6,954 bases of DNA. Source: Conexibacter sp. Its GTDB lineage: Bacteria > Actinomycetota > Thermoleophilia > Solirubrobacterales > Solirubrobacteraceae. Location of the stretch: contig JAOPZG010000607.1 in NCBI GenBank assembly GCA_025964215.1, positions 1 through 6,954 on the forward strand, written 5' to 3'. This document shows positions 1 to 6,015 of the stretch, one piece after another. The notes under the pieces were generated by a model. The model was given only the letters and a program-made list of their open reading frames with translations. It was not told the DNA's origin and searched no databases. Numbering within the stretch: the stretch's first letter is position 1; every line of letters starts with the position of its first letter. The position numbers and the translations under genes are program-made.

Positions 1-1689
1 GGGCCGAGCGCGATGGGCGTCCCGGCCGGACGCCGCTACGAGCCCGGCACGATGATCCTCGAGACGACGTGGATGACCCCGACCGGCTGGGTCGTCGTCC
101 GCGACGCGCTGGTCATCGGCCCGTGGCGCGAGCGCACGCAGGGCTCGACGACCGCGCACACGCGCCCGCCGACCGACTACGAGGCGCACCACGTCCTGGT
201 CCGCACGATCACCTGCATCCACGGCAACGCGCAGATCGAGATGCTCTGCGAGCCGATGTTCGACTACGGCCGCGTGCCCGCCACGTGGTCGACTGTCCCG
301 AACGACTCCTACGCCTTCGACGCGACCGACGGCAGCCGGACCCTGCGGCTGATGAGCGACCTGAACCTCGGCATCGAGGGCGGCCTCGCACGGGCGCGCC
401 ACCGAATCGAGAAGGGCGAGACGCGCTTCTGCGCGCTCTCGTGGTCGCGCCTGCTCGACGGGCCGCGGACCGCTGAGGACGCCACCGCGGCGATGACCTC
501 GACGAGCGAGTACTGGCGCGGCTGGCTGGCCGACGCCGACTTCCCCGACCACCGCTGGCGCAACCACCTCGAGCGCAGCGCGCTCACGTTGAAGGGGTTG
601 ACCTACGCGCCGACCGGCGCGCTCGTCGCCGCGCCCACGACCTCGCTGCCGGAGACCCCGGGCGGCGAGCGCAACTGGGACTACCGCTTCACCTGGATGC
701 GCGACGCGACCTTCACGCTCAGCGGCCTTCACTCGCTCGGGCTGAACTGGGAGGCCGACGACTTCATCCAGTTCGTCGCCGACCTCGGCCGCAACGAGGA
801 CGGCGCGCTCCAGATCATGTACGGGATCGGCGGCGAGCGGGTCCTCGAGGAGCAGACGCTCGACCACCTCACGGGCTACGAGGGCGCGCAGCCGGTCCGG
901 ATCGGCAACGACGCGTACCGTCAGCGCCAGAACGACGTCTTCGGCGCGGTGCTCGACTCCTTCTGGCTGCACGCCAAGGAGTACGGCCACAACAGCGCGC
1001 GCCTGTGGCCGGTCATCCACGACCAGGTCGAGCAGGCGATCGCGTCCTGGCGGCTGCCCGACCAGGGGATCTGGGAGTCGCGCGGCGACCCCCAGCACTA
1101 CGTCTCGAGCAAGTTGATGTGCTGGGTCGCGCTCGACCGCGGCGCGCGCCTCGCCGCCCGCCGCGGCAAGAACGACATCGCCGACCGCTGGCGCCTGGTC
1201 GCCAACGAGATCCACGCCGAGATCATGGAGCGCGGCGTCGACGAGCACGGGCGCTTCACGCAGTTCTACGGGTCCAAGAACCTCGACGCGTCGCTGCTAC
1301 TGCTCCCGCTCGTCCGCTTCCTGCCCCACGACGACCCGCGCGTGCGCGACACCGTGCTCGCGATCGCCGAGGAGCTGACCGAGAACGGCCTCGTCCTCCG
1401 GTACCGCACCGACGAGACCGACGACGGCCTGAGCGGCGAGGAGGGCACGTTCCTGATCTGCTCCTTCTGGCTGGTCAGCGCCCTGATCGAGATCGGCGAG
1501 CGCAAGCAAGGCCATCAGCTCTGCGAGCGCCTGCTCTCGCTCGCCTCCTCGCTCGACCTCTACGCCGAGGAGCTCGAGGCCTCGACCGGCCGCCACCTCG
1601 GCAACTTCCCGCAGGCCTTCACCCACCTGGCGCTCATCAACGCGGTCATGCACGTGATCCGCGACGAGCAGCAGAACCCGGTGGGCTAG
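1..1689 (+). CDS. Glycoside hydrolase family 15 protein (trehalase/glucoamylase type), 5' end missing
   Basis: This is probably a cytosolic alpha-glucoside hydrolase. Actinobacterial relatives include GH15 trehalases, which split trehalose to glucose, and glucoamylase-like enzymes; the substrate cannot be settled from sequence. The frame is open from base 1, and GH15 proteins of this type carry roughly 60 further residues before the RRYEPGT...LETTW stretch, so the ATG at 13 is probably internal and the true start lies upstream. An N-terminal beta-sandwich region is followed by the (alpha/alpha)6 catalytic domain. The hallmark NWDYRFTWMRDA begins at base 673. GIWESR follows, with the likely general-acid Glu at bases 1075-1077. 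SGEEGTFLICSFW near bases 1432-1470 carries the likely general-base Glu. The C-terminus (HLGNFPQAFTHLALINA) is typical and complete, with stop TAG at 1687-1689. No signal peptide can be judged. The family is near certain; the exact substrate is not. Confidence 0.93.
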   Translation, partial: GPSAMGVPAGRRYEPGTMILETTWMTPTGWVVVRDALVIGPWRERTQGSTTAHTRPPTDYEAHHVLVRTITCIHGNAQIEMLCEPMFDYGRVPATWSTVPNDSYAFDATDGSRTLRLMSDLNLGIEGGLARARHRIEKGETRFCALSWSRLLDGPRTAEDATAAMTSTSEYWRGWLADADFPDHRWRNHLERSALTLKGLTYAPTGALVAAPTTSLPETPGGERNWDYRFTWMRDATFTLSGLHSLGLNWEADDFIQFVADLGRNEDGALQIMYGIGGERVLEEQTLDHLTGYEGAQPVRIGNDAYRQRQNDVFGAVLDSFWLHAKEYGHNSARLWPVIHDQVEQAIASWRLPDQGIWESRGDPQHYVSSKLMCWVALDRGARLAARRGKNDIADRWRLVANEIHAEIMERGVDEHGRFTQFYGSKNLDASLLLLPLVRFLPHDDPRVRDTVLAIAEELTENGLVLRYRTDETDDGLSGEEGTFLICSFWLVSALIEIGERKQGHQLCERLLSLASSLDLYAEELEASTGRHLGNFPQAFTHLALINAVMHVIRDEQQNPVG

Positions 1690-1692
1690 CCA

Positions 1693-1714
1693 CCCGCTGC
1701 CGACGCGCGGCGGG
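1693..1714. terminator. GC-rich hairpin between convergent genes
   Basis: CCCGCTGC (1693-1700) pairs with GCGGCGGG (1707-1714) as an 8-bp stem with one T-G wobble and a 6-base loop. It sits wholly inside the 33-base gap between the GH15 stop and the stop of the minus-strand oxidoreductase gene. The position suits a shared bidirectional terminator. There is no T-tract on either side, which is common for such hairpins in high-GC actinobacteria but weakens the call. Chance hairpins are also frequent at this GC content. Confidence 0.35.
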
Positions 1715-1722
1715 CTCCGCGC

Positions 1723-2667
1723 TCAGGAGCCCGACGCCGCCGCGCGCATCGCCGGCGCGACCTCAGCGGCCAGCAGCTCGATCGTCCGCCGGTCCATCGG
1801 CGGCCGCGCCAGCACCAGGAAGTCCTGGACGCCCAGGCGCCGGTGGTCCTCCAGCCGCGCCACGCACTGCTCGGCCGTCCCGATGATCATGCCCTCGGTC
1901 GGGGCGCCGAGCTCGCGCGCCGCCTCCTGCGCCTCGGCCTCCGTGTCGCGCAGGATCGCCCGGGCGACGATCTGCTTGCGGATCTCCGCCGGGTCGCGCC
2001 CGACGTCCGCGCAGTGGCGCGCGAGCACGTCGAGCTTGTGCTGGTACTCGGCGACGTCGCCGTGGAACGTGTTCCAGCCGTCCGCGTGCTCGGCGACGAT
2101 GCGCAGTGTGCGCTTCTCACCGGAGCCGCCGATCCACAGCGGCAGGCGGTCCTGCAGCGGCTTGGGCTCGCAGAGCGCGTCGCGGACCGCGAAGTGCTCG
2201 CCGACCACCGTCGCCCGCGTCTCGGTCCACAGCGCCCGGACGATCCGGCACGCCTCGTCGAGCATGTCCATGCGGATCCCGATCCGCGGGAACGGCACGC
2301 CGTACTGCTCGTGCTCGTCCTCGTACCAGGCCGCGCCGAGGCCGAGCTCCATCCGGCCGTGCGAGACGTGGTCGATCGTCGCGGCCATGTTCGCGAGCAC
2401 CGCCGGGTTGCGGTACGTCACGCCCGTGACGATCACGCCGCAGCGCAGCCGCTCGGTGTGCGCGGCCATCGCCGCGAGCAGCGTGAAGCCCTCGAAGCAC
2501 GGGCCGGTCGGGTCGGACTGGATCGGCAGGAAGTGGTCGAAGACCGAGGCCCAGTCGAGCCCCACCTCCTCGGCGAGCTGCCAGATCGCGAGGTACTCGT
2601 CGAAGGTCGCGTGCTGCTGGCCGGCGTGGATGCCGAAGCGGAGGTCGGGCGTCTCGGGCGTGCTCAT
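1723..2667 (-). CDS. LLM-class oxidoreductase, probably F420-dependent
   Basis: This 314-residue protein belongs to the bacterial luciferase-like monooxygenase (LLM) superfamily, a TIM barrel that uses FMN or coenzyme F420 for redox chemistry on small organic substrates. The signatures are in order: a barrel strand and DWASVFDHFLP near residues 38-48, a TGVTYRNPAVLA stretch at 81-92, DHVSHGRMELGLGAAW at 99-114, and PLWIGGSGEKRTLRI near 176-190, where GSGEKR should bind the cofactor phosphate. Length is normal for the F420 subgroup. The start at 2667 is supported by AGGA on the minus strand, 7 bases before the ATG. No signal peptide or membrane segment is visible, so it is cytosolic. It is divergent from egtB and convergent with the GH15 gene. 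F420 rather than FMN is inferred from overall likeness to actinobacterial relatives. The substrate is unknown. Confidence 0.9.
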   Translation of the reverse strand: MSTPETPDLRFGIHAGQQHATFDEYLAIWQLAEEVGLDWASVFDHFLPIQSDPTGPCFEGFTLLAAMAAHTERLRCGVIVTGVTYRNPAVLANMAATIDHVSHGRMELGLGAAWYEDEHEQYGVPFPRIGIRMDMLDEACRIVRALWTETRATVVGEHFAVRDALCEPKPLQDRLPLWIGGSGEKRTLRIVAEHADGWNTFHGDVAEYQHKLDVLARHCADVGRDPAEIRKQIVARAILRDTEAEAQEAARELGAPTEGMIIGTAEQCVARLEDHRRLGVQDFLVLARPPMDRRTIELLAAEVAPAMRAAASGS

Positions 2668-2725
2668 GCCCGAGTCCTACCCATCTGAGCGGGTGCGCGC
2701 CGCATACCGGCGGGGTCCGCGATCC

Positions 2726-2739
2726 GACGTTGTAACGTC
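2726..2739. promoter_or_regulatory. Inverted repeat in the divergent intergenic region, candidate operator/promoter
   Basis: GACGTTGTAACGTC is a perfect inverted repeat with 6-bp arms (GACGTT/AACGTC) and a 2-base centre. It lies 29 bases before the egtB ATG and 58 bases before the start of the divergent oxidoreductase gene. It is the most AT-rich spot in the intergenic stretch. Its right half, TAACGT (2733-2738), would be placed well as a -10 element for a short egtB leader, although no convincing -35 box is seen. A dimeric repressor bound here could control egtB and possibly both genes. No regulator can be named from this site. Confidence 0.35.
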
Positions 2740-2768
2740 TCGCGGGTCGGGCAAGACGGACCCCAGCC

Positions 2769-3860
2769 ATGACGGTCACCCACACCGCCACCTTGGTCGA
2801 AGACCTCGCCGTCGTGCGCCAGCGCACGCTGGATCTGGTCTCCCACCTCGCCACCGAGGACCTCGAGCGCCAGATCGTCCCGATCATGAGCCCGCTCGTC
2901 TGGGACCTCGGCCACATCGCGGCCTACGAGGACCTCTGGCTCGCCCACCGGCACGCCGGCATGGCGCTGCTGCGCCCCGACCTCGCCGAGCTCTACGACG
3001 CCTTCGAGACCCCGCGCGCCGTCCGCGGCGACCTCGAGATCCTCGGCCACGACGACGCCGTCGCCTACCTCGTCGAGGTCCGGGCCCGCACGCTCGCCGC
3101 CCTGGAGATCACGGGCGCCGACCCCGTCCTGCACGAGATGGTGCTCCAGCACGAGCTCCAGCACACCGAGACGATGCGCCAGGCGATGGCGATCGCCGGC
3201 CTGCTCCCGCCCGGCGAGCCGCGGCTGCCCGCGCTCAGCGGCGCTGAGGAGTGGCTGCGCGTCCCCGCCGGCGCGTACGCGCTGGGCGCCGAGGACGACG
3301 GCTTCGCCTACGACAACGAGCGCCCGCGCCACGCGGTCGACGTCGCGGGCTTCGCCATCGCCCGCCGGCCCGTCACCAACGCCACGTGGCTGCGCTTCGT
3401 CGAGGGCGGCGGCTACGTGCGGCGCGAGTGGTGGTCGTCGGAGGGCTGGGCGTGGAAGGAGGAGTACGACATCACGCACCACGCATCCGTGGCGGCCGGC
3501 GATGCAGACGCCCCGGCCTGCCACGTCTCGTACTTCGAGGCAGAGGCCTTGGCGCGGTGGTGCGGAGCACGGCTCCCCACCGAAGCCGAATGGGAGAAGG
3601 CCTCCGAGCGCCTCGACGGCGTCGGGCTCGTGTGGGAGTGGACCGCCTCGACCTTCGGCGGCTACCCCGGCTTCGCGGCGTACCCCTACCGGGAGTACTC
3701 CGAGGTCTTCTTCGGCGAGCAGTACCACGTCTTGCGCGGCGGGTCCTGGGCGACGCATCCCCGCGTCGCGACCCCCACGTTCCGCAACTGGGACCTCCCC
3801 GAGCGCCGGCAGATCTTCGCCGGCGTGCGGCTGGCCCGCGACCCGGGAGATCCAACATGA
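2769..3860 (+). CDS. egtB: Ergothioneine biosynthesis protein EgtB (hercynine sulfoxide synthase), short form
   Basis: EgtB is a cytosolic non-heme iron enzyme that couples hercynine to gamma-glutamylcysteine or cysteine with O2 to give the sulfoxide precursor of ergothioneine. An N-terminal DinB-like four-helix domain (about residues 5-150) supplies the iron site: WDLGH with His49, and HELQHTE with His128 and His132. A C-terminal formylglycine-generating/sulfatase-modifying fold (about 165-360) follows. It ends with the EgtB signature, including YREYSEVFFG, LRGGSWATHP and FRNWDLPERRQIFAG. Trp341, Asp342 and Arg346 match in spacing the W-D-x3-R residues that bind gamma-glutamylcysteine in the mycobacterial enzyme, as I recall them. 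At 363 residues it is shorter than the usual 420-450. Part of the loss lies between EWEKA and VWEWTAS (residues 277-289), where relatives usually have some 35-40 more residues. The ribosome site is weak (GACGGA, spacing 8). It overlaps egtD by 4 bases. Confidence 0.93.
   Translation: MTVTHTATLVEDLAVVRQRTLDLVSHLATEDLERQIVPIMSPLVWDLGHIAAYEDLWLAHRHAGMALLRPDLAELYDAFETPRAVRGDLEILGHDDAVAYLVEVRARTLAALEITGADPVLHEMVLQHELQHTETMRQAMAIAGLLPPGEPRLPALSGAEEWLRVPAGAYALGAEDDGFAYDNERPRHAVDVAGFAIARRPVTNATWLRFVEGGGYVRREWWSSEGWAWKEEYDITHHASVAAGDADAPACHVSYFEAEALARWCGARLPTEAEWEKASERLDGVGLVWEWTASTFGGYPGFAAYPYREYSEVFFGEQYHVLRGGSWATHPRVATPTFRNWDLPERRQIFAGVRLARDPGDPT
3845..3850 (+). promoter_or_regulatory. Ribosome binding site of egtD
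   Basis: GGGAGA lies 6 bases before the ATG at 3857, inside the last codons of egtB. It supports the 3857 start, and with it the ATGA overlap, over the internal ATG that follows directly at 3860. It allows translation of egtD either by coupling or by independent initiation. Confidence 0.6.
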
Positions 3861-4873
3861 TGCACTCGACCACCACTGCCACCTGCACGGCCGCGGAGCG
3901 GGTCGTCGTCGAGTCGTTCCTCGGCGGCGGCGACCACAAGACGCTGGCCGACGACGTCCTGGACGGGCTCACGCGCCCGTTCAAGGAGCTCCCGCCCAAG
4001 CACTTCTACGACGCCCACGGAGCGGAGCTCTTCGATCAGATCTGCGATCTGCCGGAGTACTACCCGACGCGCTGCGAGCGGGCGATCCTGACCGACCGCT
4101 CGGCGGAGATCGTCGCGCTGACCGGCGCGGCCGAGCTCGTCGAGCTCGGCTCCGGCACCGCGGCCAAGACGCGGCTGCTGCTGGCCGCGATGCACGAGGC
4201 CGGGACGCTCGAGCGCTACGTGCCGATCGACGTCACCGAGTCGATGGTGCGCGCCAGCGCGCGGCGGCTGGTCGAGGAGTTCGACGGGCTCCACGTCCAC
4301 GGGATCGTCGGGGACTTCGAGCGCCACCTCGAGCACGTCCCGCCACCCATCGCGGGCAAGCCGCGCATCGTCGCGTTCCTCGGCGGCACGATCGGCAACT
4401 TCACGCCCGGCAGCCGCCGCCGCTACCTGCGCTCGCTCGCGCAGCTCATCGGCCCCGACGACTTCCTGCTCTTCGGCACCGACCTCGTCAAGGACCCCAA
4501 GATCATCGAGGCGGCCTACGACGACTCCGCCGGCGTCACCGCGGCGTTCAACCGCAACGTCCTGACCGTCGTCAACCGCGAGCTCGACGCGAACTTCGTG
4601 CCCGAGTCCTTCGACCACGTCGCGTTCTTCGACCGCGACCGCGAGTGGATCGAGATGCGCCTGCGCGCCCAGCGCCCGCAGCGGGTCCTGGTCGGGAAGC
4701 TGGGCCTGCGGCTGACCTTCGCGGCCGGCGAGGAGCTGCGCACGGAGATCAGCGCGAAGTTCACGCCGGAGCGGATCCGGGGCGACCTGGCCGCCGCCGG
4801 CATGGAGCTCGTGGACAGCCTCACCGATGAAGACGGGCTGTTCGCGCTGAACCTCGCGCGCATCCGGGCCTGA
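3857..4873 (+). CDS. egtD: L-histidine N(alpha)-methyltransferase EgtD
   Basis: EgtD transfers three methyl groups from SAM to the alpha-amino group of histidine, making hercynine, the substrate of EgtB. The 338-residue protein shows KHFYDAHGAELFDQI with Tyr51, the SAM-binding ELGSGTAAKT at 96-105, FLGGTIGNF with Asn181, DLVKDP followed by AAYDD with Tyr221, IEMRL with Met267, and TEISAKF with Glu297 and Ser299. These match the histidine-binding residues I recall for M. smegmatis EgtD (Tyr39, Asn166, Tyr206, Met252, Glu282, Ser284); all but the first sit at a constant +15 offset, which argues for a true EgtD. The reference is about 320 residues, so this protein has a short N-terminal extension. 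It is cytosolic. ATG 3857 shares ATGA with the egtB stop, so the two form an operon. A second ATG follows at 3860. Confidence 0.96.
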   Translation: MMHSTTTATCTAAERVVVESFLGGGDHKTLADDVLDGLTRPFKELPPKHFYDAHGAELFDQICDLPEYYPTRCERAILTDRSAEIVALTGAAELVELGSGTAAKTRLLLAAMHEAGTLERYVPIDVTESMVRASARRLVEEFDGLHVHGIVGDFERHLEHVPPPIAGKPRIVAFLGGTIGNFTPGSRRRYLRSLAQLIGPDDFLLFGTDLVKDPKIIEAAYDDSAGVTAAFNRNVLTVVNRELDANFVPESFDHVAFFDRDREWIEMRLRAQRPQRVLVGKLGLRLTFAAGEELRTEISAKFTPERIRGDLAAAGMELVDSLTDEDGLFALNLARIRA

Positions 4874-4874
4874 A

Positions 4875-4892
4875 CCTACCCAGAAGGGTCGG
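4875..4892 (+). terminator. Weak hairpin after egtD
   Basis: CCTACCC (4875-4881) and GGGTCGG (4886-4892) can pair around an AGAA loop, with one T-C mismatch in the stem. It begins two bases after the egtD stop. No T-tract follows; the next bases are C-rich. It could end or attenuate the egtBD transcript, but the stem is short and the call is tentative. Confidence 0.25.
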
Positions 4893-4961
4893 AACCTCCC
4901 CTTCCCCCGCCGAGCTCTACTTCTAGACTCTTCGCCTTCACCGGTCCGCGCCCAGGCACGG

Positions 4962-6005
4962 ATGACCTGTAGATCAGCGTCGGACCGCATGAGAGCGAAC
5001 AGAACCTGGATGCAGCGGCTCCTGCAGAGCGTGGAGAGGCTCGCCCGTCTCGCCCAGCGCGATGCGGGCCTGCCCGCCGTGCAGCGCGCCCTGGGCGAGG
5101 AGCTGGTGACGATCCTCGGGGTCGACCAGGCCCACGTGGTCGCGATCTCCTCGGGCCATCCGGCCTACGGGGTCGTCGTCCTGCGCGGCGCGGGCTCGGC
5201 CGAGTACGTCCTGCGCCGCGACGAGGTGCCCGACGCGCTGCGCTGGGTCGCCGAGGCGGGGCAGGCGGTGACGATCCCGGACGCGAGCGTCCCGGGCGCG
5301 CTGCCGCCGCAGCTGGTCAAGGCCTACGGCTTGCAGAGCGCCGCCGTCCTGCCGCTGCACGCGGGCGACGCCGTGCGCGCCGTCGTCCTGCTCGGCTCGC
5401 GCGAGCCGCGGGCGTGGGACGCGGAGGACCTCCACGCCGCGAGCGCGCTCTCGGACCTCGCGGGGTCGGCGATCGCGCTGCGCGACGCGCGGCTGGCCGC
5501 GGCGATCGACCCGCTGACCGGCTGCCTCAACCACGGCGCGATGCGCGAGCGGCTCTCCGAGGAGATCGCCCGCGCGCGGCGCCAGGGGACGCCGCTGGCG
5601 GTGACGATCCTGGACCTCGACGACTTCAAGCGCGTCAACGACACCTACGGGCACCCGACGGGCGACACGCTGCTGCGCCATGTCGCGGAGGCGCTGCGGG
5701 CCGAGTACCGGTCGTTCGACCAGGTCGCGCGCTACGGCGGCGACGAGTTCGTCGTGATCCTCCCGAACGTGCGCGGCCCACGGGCCGACATCGCGGCGGC
5801 CCGCGCGCTGCGGGTCCTGCGCGAGATCGCCATCACGCGGCCGGACGGCGGGCAGGAGGGGATCACGGTGTCCTGCGGCGTCGCGGAGTGGGTCGAGCCG
5901 GAGAGCCCGGCCGAGCTGCTCGAGCGGGCCGACAAGGCGCTGCGCGGCTCGAAGGCCGCGGGCAAGGACGGGCTCGTGCGGGCGCCGTCGCCGGCGGGGC
6001 CGTAG
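4962..6005 (+). CDS. GAF-GGDEF diguanylate cyclase
   Basis: This protein likely makes the second messenger cyclic di-GMP from two GTP in the cytosol, under control of a small-molecule or redox-sensing GAF domain. The GAF region spans about residues 32-175, and no membrane segment is present. The GGDEF domain begins at DPLTGCLNH (Asp183). It continues through DLDDFKRVNDTYGH (218-231, metal and GTP binding) and reaches an intact GGDEF motif at 259-263, so activity is expected. RSFD (250-253) lies exactly five residues before it, which is the RxxD inhibitory site for product feedback. The terminal motif reads ADKALRGSKAAGKDG, with Arg where Tyr is usual. The start is uncertain. ATG 4962 has AGG 5 bases upstream, but the next codons include TGT, AGA and TCA, rare in this genome. 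ATG 4989 or 5010 are good alternatives that do not affect the domains. No EAL or HD-GYP domain is fused. Confidence 0.92.
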   Translation: MTCRSASDRMRANRTWMQRLLQSVERLARLAQRDAGLPAVQRALGEELVTILGVDQAHVVAISSGHPAYGVVVLRGAGSAEYVLRRDEVPDALRWVAEAGQAVTIPDASVPGALPPQLVKAYGLQSAAVLPLHAGDAVRAVVLLGSREPRAWDAEDLHAASALSDLAGSAIALRDARLAAAIDPLTGCLNHGAMRERLSEEIARARRQGTPLAVTILDLDDFKRVNDTYGHPTGDTLLRHVAEALRAEYRSFDQVARYGGDEFVVILPNVRGPRADIAAARALRVLREIAITRPDGGQEGITVSCGVAEWVEPESPAELLERADKALRGSKAAGKDGLVRAPSPAGP

Positions 6006-6015
6006 GCTGCGCGGC

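Noticed and set aside
2744..2763. GGGTC...GACCC short inverted repeat before egtB as a riboswitch or attenuator
   Set aside because: It has only 5-bp arms with a 10-base loop in GC-rich sequence, and the leader is too short for a known riboswitch fold.
1883..3247. Plus-strand open frame opposite the LLM oxidoreductase and running into egtB
   Set aside because: It is antisense to one real gene and out of frame in another. Its second half is a run of R, P, A and H typical of frame-shifted GC-rich code.
2664..3758. Long minus-strand open frame opposite egtB (364 codons)
   Set aside because: It is the mirror frame of a well-supported gene in very GC-rich DNA. Its translation is low-complexity and rich in G, V, E and R, with no recognisable domain.
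3686..4990. Long minus-strand open frame opposite egtD (434 codons)
   Set aside because: It overlaps the whole of egtD, which has every expected catalytic residue. The antisense product is an R/V/E/D-rich shadow typical of high-GC DNA.
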